The position numbers were made by a program, and so were the translations under genes. From contig VBBD01000007.1 in NCBI GenBank assembly GCA_005882895.1, forward strand, positions 1-62,479: a stretch of 62,479 nt of DNA, written 5' to 3'. Positions 49,537 to 57,636 of the stretch are shown here, piece after piece (position 1 is the first letter of the stretch; the number at the start of each line of letters is the position of its first letter). Source of the DNA: Candidatus Bathyarchaeota archaeon. GTDB lineage: Archaea; Thermoproteota; Bathyarchaeia; 40CM-2-53-6. Under the pieces are notes generated by a model that saw only the letters and a list, made by a program, of their open reading frames with translations, was not told where the DNA came from and did no database searches.

Positions 49537-50592
49537 TTGCGGATGAATTTTCTCGAATCGATGGGAATAGTGAAAACAGCCAGAAAAGAGGCTGACTCAT
49601 TGATCCTGGCTCGAGTCCTCCTTCGAAAGGAGTCCCTGCCGATCGACTCTGAGAAATTCGTGGAGCTCGCTAAGCTCAACAAGGTACTGCTCAGGACAGC
49701 TTCCCGGCTGAGGGTTCCTGCCCCGGTCGCACGGGCCGCGAAGGACGGAGCAACAGAGGCATGGGAACTATACGACCAAATGAGCCGGGCCTTCGAGGAG
49801 CGAGGAATCCCCTTCGTGCTGATAAAATCCTTCGACTCCCTGCCCGACATAGGCCATGACCTAGATTTTCTGGTTCCCTCTCCTCCTGAGTTCCGCAGAG
49901 CCAAGGATCTACTTGTGACCGAATACAGGGTTCGCCCGCAGGATCTGACACATTGCGACAAACTTGTCGGCAAATTCAGCTGCTACCTGCCGAAATTTGT
50001 GCACGACTTCGAAATCTACCCTACTATCAGCCAGCTCGGAGAAGAATACCTGGCACCGGAAGACGTTCTGAAACACCGCAAGAAAGAAAATGTAAACGGC
50101 CGCGAAGTTTGGCTCACATCTGACGTGGACGGCGTTCTGATAAGAGTTATCCATGCAATGTTTCGTCACAACGCTCTGAAGCTCTCTGACATCATCGATT
50201 TTGCCAATATGACTCGTAGTTGTCCCAGTCACGAGATAATAGACGGAATTGAGAGGACTGGGACCCAGGACGCGTTCCTCTTCTATCTCTCAATCGTGGA
50301 GCGATTCTTAGAAGCGTGCGAGGTCGATTTTCCCCACGTTACGCGTTTGAGAGAAGAAGCAGTAAGGAATTTCGGCGCCGACAGGCTGGGCTTTCTTGGA
50401 AAGGATAGGCTCGTTCTTCCCTACCGCATCCCTCTTCCTGCGCAAGTAATGGTCTTCCTCCTCAAGGCGGCACGGGATACTGCGAGGGGCCGTCTCGGAA
50501 GTGCTGTCAGATGTTGGCTCGCTCCTCCCCTATTGCTTCTGAACTTTGTCAACGCGCTATCGGCGGACCGGCTTCTCAAGAAGGTCTGGTGA
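49537..50592 (+). CDS. Nucleotidyltransferase-like protein (NTP_transf_5-type) of glycan clusters
   Basis: About 351 residues. A mid-N-terminal segment 'RGIPFVLIKSFDSLPDIGHDLDFLVP' fits the G...DxD metal motif of minimal nucleotidyltransferase folds often found in capsule gene clusters. A basic C-terminal region may associate with the membrane. TTG 49537, with AGGTGA 6 nt upstream, is preferred over TTG 49519. Substrate unknown; members are poorly characterised. Confidence 0.6.
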   Translation: MRMNFLESMGIVKTARKEADSLILARVLLRKESLPIDSEKFVELAKLNKVLLRTASRLRVPAPVARAAKDGATEAWELYDQMSRAFEERGIPFVLIKSFDSLPDIGHDLDFLVPSPPEFRRAKDLLVTEYRVRPQDLTHCDKLVGKFSCYLPKFVHDFEIYPTISQLGEEYLAPEDVLKHRKKENVNGREVWLTSDVDGVLIRVIHAMFRHNALKLSDIIDFANMTRSCPSHEIIDGIERTGTQDAFLFYLSIVERFLEACEVDFPHVTRLREEAVRNFGADRLGFLGKDRLVLPYRIPLPAQVMVFLLKAARDTARGRLGSAVRCWLAPPLLLLNFVNALSADRLLKKVW

Positions 50593-51231
50593 ATGCGAAC
50601 GGTGCTCGTGACACTGAGTGGGACCCATGGAACCGGAAAGTCCACGAATGCCGGTAAATGCTACTATCTCCTGAACAAGCAAGGTCTAAGGTTCTCCTAT
50701 CTCAGGCATCAAGATCTCTTGGACCCGCTTGGTTTCATACTGAGAAGAGCAGCGAGGATTCTTAGGTTCGAGAGTACCACCGACTTCGAGAGGATAGCGC
50801 CCGTACGCGTCCTTTCATCAGCTTACTATCTATTCATCTATCTGCCATTCCTGGCGGGCGGAATCAGGATTCGTAAGCTCCTCGGATACAGTACTGTGGC
50901 GGACCGGTACCTGTACGATCTTATGGCCGGCTCTTGGGGCAACGGGATGAAGGTGCCGTTGGAAAAGCTGCTCTTACGCATGGTTCCCCGCCCTGACGTT
51001 TCCTTTGTCTTCGATGCTGACGTTAAGAGAATTCTCACCGATCGGCCGGAGCACACTTTCGAGTACATCATCAACGAGAAGGCGCAGTACAGCAAGCTTG
51101 TGGGCGCCTTTGGGCTAAGAAGGGTCAGCACTGACGATCCTCCCGAGACAGTCTGGAACAGCATCCTTCACGACATTAAAGCCGCATTCCCTCAGGGCGA
51201 CCAAGAGAGAAGACCGGGCCTTGGTGCTTGA
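50593..51231 (+). CDS. Thymidylate kinase-like P-loop kinase 1
   Basis: A 212-residue kinase with P-loop 'LSGTHGTGKSTNAGK' and 'TVADRYLYDLMAGS' (the DRY-type motif of thymidylate kinases). Catalytic context is that of a sugar/lipid biosynthesis island rather than nucleotide metabolism, so phosphorylation of a polyprenol, sugar or nucleotide-sugar precursor is possible. It begins right after the previous stop (tgaatg) and overlaps the next start. Confidence 0.75.
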   Translation: MRTVLVTLSGTHGTGKSTNAGKCYYLLNKQGLRFSYLRHQDLLDPLGFILRRAARILRFESTTDFERIAPVRVLSSAYYLFIYLPFLAGGIRIRKLLGYSTVADRYLYDLMAGSWGNGMKVPLEKLLLRMVPRPDVSFVFDADVKRILTDRPEHTFEYIINEKAQYSKLVGAFGLRRVSTDDPPETVWNSILHDIKAAFPQGDQERRPGLGA

Positions 51232-52754
51232 TATTGAAGGCTCTGGTAATAGGCCTGGACGCGGCTTCTCCTCACCTAATTGAGAAGTGGATTGACAAAC
51301 TTCCCAATCTCAAACGTCTCACCCAGCGAGGCGTGCACGGGGTCCTCGAATCAATTGTACCACCGTCAAGTGTGCCGGCCTGGCAATGCTTTGCCACGGG
51401 GAAGAATCCGGCGAAGATAGGGAACCTAGGTTTCATCTACATCGGCAGGGACCTTCAGATCAAACACGGCAGGACAATTCCTGAAATGGGATGCATATGG
51501 GACATTTGTTCTAAGGCTGGGTTTAGGGTAGGAGTCTTCAACGTTCCGGGAACCTATCCCCCTTACCCGGTAAACGGGTTCATGGTATCCGGCTTCCCCA
51601 TTCAACCCGGGAAGGCCTGGACATACCCAGCCGATCTGATGAAGAAGCTCGATTCCGCAGTGGGAGGCTACGAGGCTGACGTGCCACTGGCAAAGCCGTC
51701 AGAGATGAAAGGTGGAGAGAGAGCCTACCTGTCAGAGGTCGAGCGGCTTCACTCAAAAAGTGTCGAATCCGCTAGACTGCTCCTCGAATGGTTCCGGCCC
51801 GACCTGTTCGTCATGACTCTCCAAGGCCTGGACATGGTCCAACACGACTTTTGGCATTTCATGGAAGATCCAGCGTCGCAGTACGCCAGCGTCGTACAGG
51901 ACTGGTACGTGAAGATGGATGAGGCGATTGGGAAACTGACCCAGAGTGCAAAAGAAGATACATACGTCCTGATCATGTCGGACCACGGCTCCGTTCCGGT
52001 CGCTGGTTCTCTCTACATCAACGAGTTCCTGAGGTCCCAAGGCCTACTAGCTTGCAACGTCAATGGAGGCGAGCGAGCTGGGGAAAAAGGATCCTCTCGG
52101 AAGATCCGAGAGTTCGCCATAAGACATGTGCCCCCACGGATCATTAGAACCATCTACAGTCTCTCTCCGAGTTTCATAGCAAGCAAGCTAACAGTGTCCG
52201 CTGAGATGGAAAGAGTCCTACGGGATCTGGTCCAGAGCATTGATTGGACGCGGACCCTAGCTTTCTCAACTGGCGGACATGGAGCGGCGATCTATGTGAA
52301 CTCCCAACCTGAAAGGCCTAAGGAATTGTCAACAACCACTGCTCGGTCGGAAATCGTTCGCAAGATCTGCGACCTCTTGAGCGACCTGACCGATCCCGTT
52401 TCAGGAGAGAAAGTTCAGCCCGTCTTCCATCTCGGCGAGAAAGTTTTCCGGGGGCCGTATAAAAGCGAGGCACCAGATCTTTGTGTGGAACTTTTCGAGG
52501 AGGACAAGAAGGTTCAGGTCAACCCGCGACTGGGGTCGCGGAAGATATGGAGCTCGAGCTCGCATTTCGCGGCCACGCACGTGAGGGACGGGTTTTGGGC
52601 TCTGACCGGCCCACAAGTTAGACCAGGGATTACTCAAGATGCGGGGATTCTCGACTTGGCACCAACCCTGCTCAATCTCCTAGGCTTGCGGGTTGAGGAG
52701 GATTTTGACGGACAGATCCTTGACTCAGTATTTTCTAAGACCGGATCACGATAG
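51228..52754 (+). CDS. Type I phosphodiesterase / nucleotide pyrophosphatase family protein
   Basis: A 508-residue member of the alkaline phosphatase superfamily. Metal/nucleophile landmarks are 'VIGLDAASPHLIEKW', 'IVPPSSVPAWQCFATGKNP' with the Ser/Thr nucleophile region, 'MTLQGLDMVQHDFWHF' and 'VLIMSDHGSVPV'. Likely hydrolyses a phosphodiester or transfers a phospho-group onto a glycan. No signal peptide is seen, so it may act inside. TTG 51228 overlaps the previous stop. Confidence 0.85.
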   Translation: MILKALVIGLDAASPHLIEKWIDKLPNLKRLTQRGVHGVLESIVPPSSVPAWQCFATGKNPAKIGNLGFIYIGRDLQIKHGRTIPEMGCIWDICSKAGFRVGVFNVPGTYPPYPVNGFMVSGFPIQPGKAWTYPADLMKKLDSAVGGYEADVPLAKPSEMKGGERAYLSEVERLHSKSVESARLLLEWFRPDLFVMTLQGLDMVQHDFWHFMEDPASQYASVVQDWYVKMDEAIGKLTQSAKEDTYVLIMSDHGSVPVAGSLYINEFLRSQGLLACNVNGGERAGEKGSSRKIREFAIRHVPPRIIRTIYSLSPSFIASKLTVSAEMERVLRDLVQSIDWTRTLAFSTGGHGAAIYVNSQPERPKELSTTTARSEIVRKICDLLSDLTDPVSGEKVQPVFHLGEKVFRGPYKSEAPDLCVELFEEDKKVQVNPRLGSRKIWSSSSHFAATHVRDGFWALTGPQVRPGITQDAGILDLAPTLLNLLGLRVEEDFDGQILDSVFSKTGSR

Positions 52755-52777
52755 CTTGTTCTCTCTGGTTTGGTTCG

Positions 52778-53434
52778 ATGCGTAGACGAGGCCGCCTCAT
52801 ATCTTTCTCGGGCATAGACGGTAGTGGGAAGACGACACAGGTCAAGTTGCTGGAGAATCGGCTCAGGGAGAATGGGGTTGAAACTGTGAAGATTTGGTCA
52901 AGGTGGCGGCCGCTCCTCTCGCTTCCCCTCTTGCAAGTTCTTCGTCGAACCGGCCAGGTGCGAGTTCACAAAGCGGATTTCCTTTCTATTGTAGAGTTCC
53001 ACAACCCCAAGAACGAGGCACTCGCGTCTCTCTGGTGCTTTGCGACGCAGTTAGAAAATCTCCTGAAAACGATCCTGAAGGTATTCTTTCCCATGGCGCT
53101 AGGACGAACTGTCGTTTGTGACCGATATTCGCTTGACTTGTTGGTTGATGGTATGTCCGATCTTCATGATCCGCCGACGAAAATGAGGCTCGGTTTCAAG
53201 CTGCTCAAGCTTCTACCAAGGCCCGAGGAGGCTTTTCTGATAGACGTCGATGCGGGATCGGCTTACGGGCGAAAGCCTGACCTGCCGAGCGTTTCCCATA
53301 ACGTGCAGAGGATCCACCTCTACCTCAGCATGTGCGAGCAATCTGGCGTGAAAGTAATGGATGGCAGAAGGCCGGCGGAGACAATTCATCAGGATGTCTG
53401 GAATCTCGTATCCTCGATGGTAACATCTCGGTGA
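52778..53434 (+). CDS. Thymidylate kinase-like P-loop kinase 2
   Basis: A 218-residue kinase: P-loop 'SFSGIDGSGKTTQVKLLE', 'GRTVVCDRYSLDLLVDGM' and a late lid region. Closer to classical thymidylate kinase than its partner at 50593, but the 'FLIDVDAGSAYGRKPDLPS' lid and the glycan context suggest a different acceptor. It flanks the phosphodiesterase gene on the other side. ATG 52778 is a clear start. Confidence 0.78.
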   Translation: MRRRGRLISFSGIDGSGKTTQVKLLENRLRENGVETVKIWSRWRPLLSLPLLQVLRRTGQVRVHKADFLSIVEFHNPKNEALASLWCFATQLENLLKTILKVFFPMALGRTVVCDRYSLDLLVDGMSDLHDPPTKMRLGFKLLKLLPRPEEAFLIDVDAGSAYGRKPDLPSVSHNVQRIHLYLSMCEQSGVKVMDGRRPAETIHQDVWNLVSSMVTSR

Positions 53435-53444
53435 GCGATGAAGT

Positions 53445-54572
53445 TTGGAAGTATGTTTCGTCGGGGACGATGCGCATCCACCTTGGAATCATGCGAGCTC
53501 TGCATTGACAAAGCGGATGATAGAGTGTCTCTCGCCAGAGGTGACTTGTACGCTGGTTACCACCTCCGAGGAAGATGTCCGGCATTTCAAGACAGGTTGG
53601 AGTACGGTCACGACGAAGCCTTCTGGAAGGCGGGCTTTGGACGCGGCGAAGCTTGGACTGCTCGCTACTCAATGCTCCGCTGACATCATCCACGTCGTAG
53701 GAACTAACGCGTTAGTCTTCTCACCAGTCTGCAAATTGCTCGGAACCAGCGGTGCAATCGTACGACACATCTTCACCCCCTACGATAGGAAGGATGGAAT
53801 GGTCCGTCCACTAAGGTGGCTGGTCAACAAGCTCTTCGTAGGCGCGTACGCATTTACCACTCCATGGATAGGCCGATGGGATAGAGATCTTGGCTCGGGA
53901 ATACGAAAATTGCTCGTAAGGCCTCCCATTGACTGCGAACTCTATCGACCATATGACGTGGAAAATGACCATTCGGCAAATGGTGGTTCGCATGAATACA
54001 GCCTTCTCTACATGGGCCCGCTCTGGCCCTCTCGGTTTCCAGCCGAGAACGTTCTAGGAGCGCTTAGGCTCTTGCTTGGTAAGGGATTTGATATCGGACT
54101 GAACGTCCTCACCAGCGCTAGAAGTTCTGTAAGTCTGTGCGAAAATGTGTTGGCTCTTGCGAAGCGCCTCAGCGTGGACCGAAACATGGCGTTGGAAAGG
54201 AAGGATCTTTCGGAGATCGACAGGGTCCGGGCGTACAATGCGGCTGACGCGATAATTTTCCCATACGTAGGTCCCGAACCAGAGCAGCTTGCCGATCCGC
54301 CCTTTGGAATCCTGGAGTCGATGGCGTGCGGGAGAGTCGTTATCTCGACGCGAGTACTAAGCGTCCCCGAAGTTGTGAGCGATGGAAATACTGGTTTCCT
54401 AATCGAGTCCGCCTCATCAAACGACATTTGCAGCGGTGTCGTATACGCACTGACCGCTCCGGACAGGAAGGAAGTTGGAATCGGTGCACGGGAGAAGATC
54501 GTTGGACAGTTCAGCTATCCCGCGGTTCGTCGAAGTCTGCTCGAGGCATACGAGTCCCTCCTGGTGCGTTGA
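53445..54572 (+). CDS. Glycosyltransferase family 4-like
   Basis: A 375-residue GT-B protein. The N-terminal domain contains 'VCFVGDDAHPPWNHASSALTKRM'. The C-terminal donor domain has 'SLLYMGPLWPSRFPAENVLGAL', 'ERKDLSEIDRVRAYNAADAIIFPYVGPE' in part and 'PFGILESMACGRVVISTRVLSVPEVV', the E-x7-E-like region. TTG 53445 is the start, 10 nt after the kinase stop. Last gene of the glycan operon. Confidence 0.85.
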   Translation: MEVCFVGDDAHPPWNHASSALTKRMIECLSPEVTCTLVTTSEEDVRHFKTGWSTVTTKPSGRRALDAAKLGLLATQCSADIIHVVGTNALVFSPVCKLLGTSGAIVRHIFTPYDRKDGMVRPLRWLVNKLFVGAYAFTTPWIGRWDRDLGSGIRKLLVRPPIDCELYRPYDVENDHSANGGSHEYSLLYMGPLWPSRFPAENVLGALRLLLGKGFDIGLNVLTSARSSVSLCENVLALAKRLSVDRNMALERKDLSEIDRVRAYNAADAIIFPYVGPEPEQLADPPFGILESMACGRVVISTRVLSVPEVVSDGNTGFLIESASSNDICSGVVYALTAPDRKEVGIGAREKIVGQFSYPAVRRSLLEAYESLLVR

Positions 54573-54859
54573 GCCAGTTGGCATTCTGACCGGCTATTCC
54601 AATGGGAGGTCTAGAACACCCGAGCTCACAAATCTACTGACGTGAATATCCGTCCGTGTCCTCGATTCGACATGCATTTCACGTCAACTATTTCCTAATG
54701 GTATTCCATTAGATTGAAATTTATTGAGAAGCGTTTATACGCTTCACCGATCGAGGTGCTACTTTAGCAGGGTGAGAATATCCACTTCGAACAGCGACCT
54801 TGTTTGGTAGTCGTTGCCAAAGAAGTGTTTTTCGGCCTCGCTGCCATGTGGCGGTCTCG
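54573..54859. promoter_or_regulatory. Promoter region with three dyads upstream of metallophosphoesterase
   Basis: Three inverted repeats lie in tandem: TGACGTGA-33-TCACGTCA (54638-54686), CTAATGG-4-CCATTAG (54695-54712) and GAAGCG-6-CGCTTC (54728-54745). The last encloses TTTATA, a good archaeal TATA element, so a regulator bound there would compete with TBP. The likely leader is about 100 nt before ATG 54860. Confidence 0.5.
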
Positions 54860-56005
54860 ATGAGAGGGAAATCTTCCTTATTACTGGCGATTCTCCTTTT
54901 CTCATTCTTCTGGATTCCAGTACGTAACAATGTGGTGTTGGCAGCCGGCCCAACCTTCCAATTTGCGGCCGCGGGGGATCATAATCAGAGTCTAACCACA
55001 AACTCTAGCCTTAAGCGCCTCGCTGACTCCGGAGTAAATTTCTATCTGGCCCTCGGGGACCTAAGCTACACGACTGTCGGCGAGGAGAGCGATTGGTGCA
55101 ACATAGTAAAGTCGTACGTGGGTCCAAACTTTCCATTCGAACTCGTGTCAGGGTTCCATGACGACGGGCTGGAATCACCGCCTAGTAACGGTGGTCTAAT
55201 CGACAGCTATGCGAACTGCCTCCCCGACAAATTGGGGTCTACGGGCATATACGGAAAAGAATACTACTTCGAGTATCCTCAATCCAGTCCTCTGGCACGA
55301 ATCATAATGGTATCACCAGATCTCAACTTCACCAACGGCGGATTCTATTCGTACAGCAAGGGGTCTTCACACTACTTATGGCTGGCAAGCGCGATAGACG
55401 GGGCAAGGGCCTCTGGGATCACCTGGGTCATAGTGGCGATGCACAAGCCCTGCATTTCGGCGGGACTATACCCTTCATGCATAGTGGGGCGAGACCTGAT
55501 GAACCTTTTGTTTCAGAAAAAGGTTGATTTGGTATTACAGGCTCACGACCATAACTATCAACGCAGCAAGCAACTGACATGTGCCCTCGTTGAAAAGTTC
55601 TCAAGTTCTTGTGTGGCGAATGACGGCTCGTCAGGAATCTATTCGAAAGGCCGAGGAACAGTATTCGTAATAGCGGGAACATTTGGACAGGTATTTTATC
55701 CCATTAATTTTACCGACCCTAACGCCGCCTATTTTGCAAGCCTCGCGAGTAACAACACTAGTGGGATGGGACATGGATTTGTTCAGATCTCCGTTACAGC
55801 TAGCGAGATCAGGGCTCAGACGGATTTCTCAGGCAGCTTCTCCGACTCTTTCAGCATAGTCAAACCCGGAGTCTTGCAATCAATCACCTTCTTTGTAGAG
55901 GACAATCTCATCTTGGTTTGGCTTTCTATGGTCCCTATCTTGGCAGGGATAACGGTAATCTCGTTTAGACGCTGGAGAAGATGGCCCCTAATCGCGAAAA
56001 ACTGA
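54860..56005 (+). CDS. Secreted metallophosphoesterase with C-terminal anchor
   Basis: A 381-residue protein. Signal peptide ('LLLAILLFSFFWIPVRNNVVLAA') then a calcineurin-like phosphoesterase domain: 'AAGDHNQS' (GDxH), 'LALGDLSY' (GD), 'SGFHDDG' at the GNHE position, 'VAMHKPC' and 'LQAHDHNYQRS' (GHxH). A C-terminal helix ('NLILVWLSMVPILAGITVISF') and basic tail anchor it. Resembles purple acid phosphatases. Asn of GNHE is replaced by Phe, which removes a usual metal ligand. ATG 54860 is preferred to TTG 54800 because it opens the signal peptide. Confidence 0.85.
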   Translation: MRGKSSLLLAILLFSFFWIPVRNNVVLAAGPTFQFAAAGDHNQSLTTNSSLKRLADSGVNFYLALGDLSYTTVGEESDWCNIVKSYVGPNFPFELVSGFHDDGLESPPSNGGLIDSYANCLPDKLGSTGIYGKEYYFEYPQSSPLARIIMVSPDLNFTNGGFYSYSKGSSHYLWLASAIDGARASGITWVIVAMHKPCISAGLYPSCIVGRDLMNLLFQKKVDLVLQAHDHNYQRSKQLTCALVEKFSSSCVANDGSSGIYSKGRGTVFVIAGTFGQVFYPINFTDPNAAYFASLASNNTSGMGHGFVQISVTASEIRAQTDFSGSFSDSFSIVKPGVLQSITFFVEDNLILVWLSMVPILAGITVISFRRWRRWPLIAKN

Positions 56006-56067
56006 ACAGTTGATGCGTCTAAGCATTTTTGCTCCAGCATAGCCGCGGAACTTCTCTGCCGGATAGG

Positions 56068-56075
56068 TTTTTTTT
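56068..56075 (+). terminator. T-tract terminator between convergent phosphoesterase genes
   Basis: A run of eight T residues (ggTTTTTTTTgtgg) lies about 60 nt after the metallophosphoesterase stop and about 40 nt before the 3' end of the opposing gene. Oligo-T tracts are the usual archaeal transcription terminators. Confidence 0.5.
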
Positions 56076-56114
56076 GTGGGACTCGGCTTACTTTTTGCCA
56101 GCCCCGGCACTGGC

Positions 56115-57296
56115 CTAGCGATAGTGTCTCCTGACCAGTATTACCGCGGTGACAGTCAAGGTTAGTCCGACGGCGAGTCCTATGAGGAGCGGCGAGGATG
56201 AGGAGAGGTTGCTGAGCAGGCACTGGAGGCAGAACCCGCTTGGAGCGGATGGTGGAGTGACGATAGCTGTTAAGAATTCTGACATTGTGGTTGAACCGCA
56301 GTCGTTTCCTGAGACTAGGCAACTTAGCGACCAGTTGGATTCGATCGTGGCAAGCCAGTTCAGATGGGTAAACTTGGTCGACGAAGAGTAGTGGAGTTTT
56401 GCTCCGGGACCGGCGACTACGAAGTAGACTGGAGTTGTTCCATATGTGCCCGTAGTGGGCTCGTCCAATGTAATCATAACGGTTGCAGACAGGTCGGTCT
56501 CAAATGTTTTCGTAGTAAGTATCGCCGGGACAACAACTGATAGCCAGCTGTCCGCCTGTTGCATGTTACAGTCGTGGCTATCATCGATTACGTTGGGGGT
56601 TACCCATGAGAAGTGAGGAGCAGTACCATTAAGGTCACTCACCAAGCTGCTGATGACAGAGGTCGTTACAGATGTTCCGCACGAGGTTGCGCCTCCGCTG
56701 AGTCCTGAGGGGACTACTAACGAACATCTTGTTGAGTTGTTCACGATGTTACCGAAGTAGACAAACGGATTATGATGCGCGACATAGTCTGTTCCGCCAT
56801 CAGAACCGCCATTACCGTTGCAGATGTCAGCGGCGGGCATTCCTTCCATGTAGCCTTTCCAAGATACTCCGGCTTTGGAAAATCTGTCAATTACATTACA
56901 AGGGCTTGAACAGGTCCAAGGAGCGGTAACACAACCACCGGAGTTTGGGGGTGGGTCAGATGTACATCCCCAGGTCTGCGCCGAGACTAAGCCGAGATAA
57001 TTGGGTAAGCTTGGATTCCACGTAGAGGAGACCGGGCCCACATAATTGGTACTATTGGCGTACAAATTGCCCAGGGACATCATATAGGGAGCGCAGCCGC
57101 TGCAAGTTACAGATGATAGAGGATGATTCTCTAATATTATGAAAACGATGTGGTTGGAGTAAGAAGGGCTGGGTGATGCGAAGGCCTGGAAGCCCATGGA
57201 ACCTTGGCTGTTGATTGGAGAAATAGTTGTCTGTGCCAGGGTAACCATTCCCAACAGGATGGAACACGTGAAAAAGGTCCGGAGGCTCACTCTCAT
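56115..57296 (-). CDS. Secreted phosphoesterase family (acid phosphatase/phospholipase C-like) protein
   Basis: About 393 residues. A signal segment ('FFTCSILLGMVTLAQTTIS') precedes a PF04185-type phosphoesterase domain: 'IVFIILENHPLSSV', 'NPSLPNYLGLVSAQT', 'WKGYMEGMP', 'HHNPFVYF' and 'VTPNVIDDSHDC'. A C-terminal helix ('LLIGLAVGLTLTVTAVILV') and basic end anchor it outside. Numerous Cys residues suggest disulfides. ATG 57296 directly precedes the signal; the ORF start at 57380 adds 28 charged residues. It converges with the metallophosphoesterase gene, giving a pair of surface phosphatases. Confidence 0.82.
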   Translation of the reverse strand: MRVSLRTFFTCSILLGMVTLAQTTISPINSQGSMGFQAFASPSPSYSNHIVFIILENHPLSSVTCSGCAPYMMSLGNLYANSTNYVGPVSSTWNPSLPNYLGLVSAQTWGCTSDPPPNSGGCVTAPWTCSSPCNVIDRFSKAGVSWKGYMEGMPAADICNGNGGSDGGTDYVAHHNPFVYFGNIVNNSTRCSLVVPSGLSGGATSCGTSVTTSVISSLVSDLNGTAPHFSWVTPNVIDDSHDCNMQQADSWLSVVVPAILTTKTFETDLSATVMITLDEPTTGTYGTTPVYFVVAGPGAKLHYSSSTKFTHLNWLATIESNWSLSCLVSGNDCGSTTMSEFLTAIVTPPSAPSGFCLQCLLSNLSSSSPLLIGLAVGLTLTVTAVILVRRHYR

Positions 57297-57636
57297 CTCA
57301 TTTCCTTGGCGATCACGTTCAATATTCAACGCCGCTGTTCCCTCTCCATCCACTCTATGTGTCTTACAACCAGAGTACATGGGAAGGTTGCTGATCCTAG
57401 ACTTGGAATCAGGCTTCGAGCATTGAGAGTTTTAACCCATGTCCTGACAAAACTCTCGGTTTCAATCGTTGTAATGACAAAGCGATCCGGCGATATCCTC
57501 CCCTCGTCTCAAGGAGGGCCGACCCCGAAGTGGGATAAATAGGACATGAAGGAAATCATTGGTGAAACCCATCTCCGGAGATTTAGCCAACATGAACGGT
57601 GCAGAATTGCGGTAGGTATACTTACCTAGTGGGTTC
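57297..57636. promoter_or_regulatory. Divergent promoter region with a 9-bp dyad and a short ORF
   Basis: The region between the phosphoesterase and the next membrane protein holds a perfect dyad GAGAGTTTT-15-AAAACTCTC (57425-57457) and a TATA-like gggataaatagg (57532-57543). TAGGTA-4-TACCTA (57613-57628) lies just before the GTG start. A 27-codon ATG ORF (57546-57629) lies between the TATA box and that start. No larger gene is seen. Confidence 0.45.
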
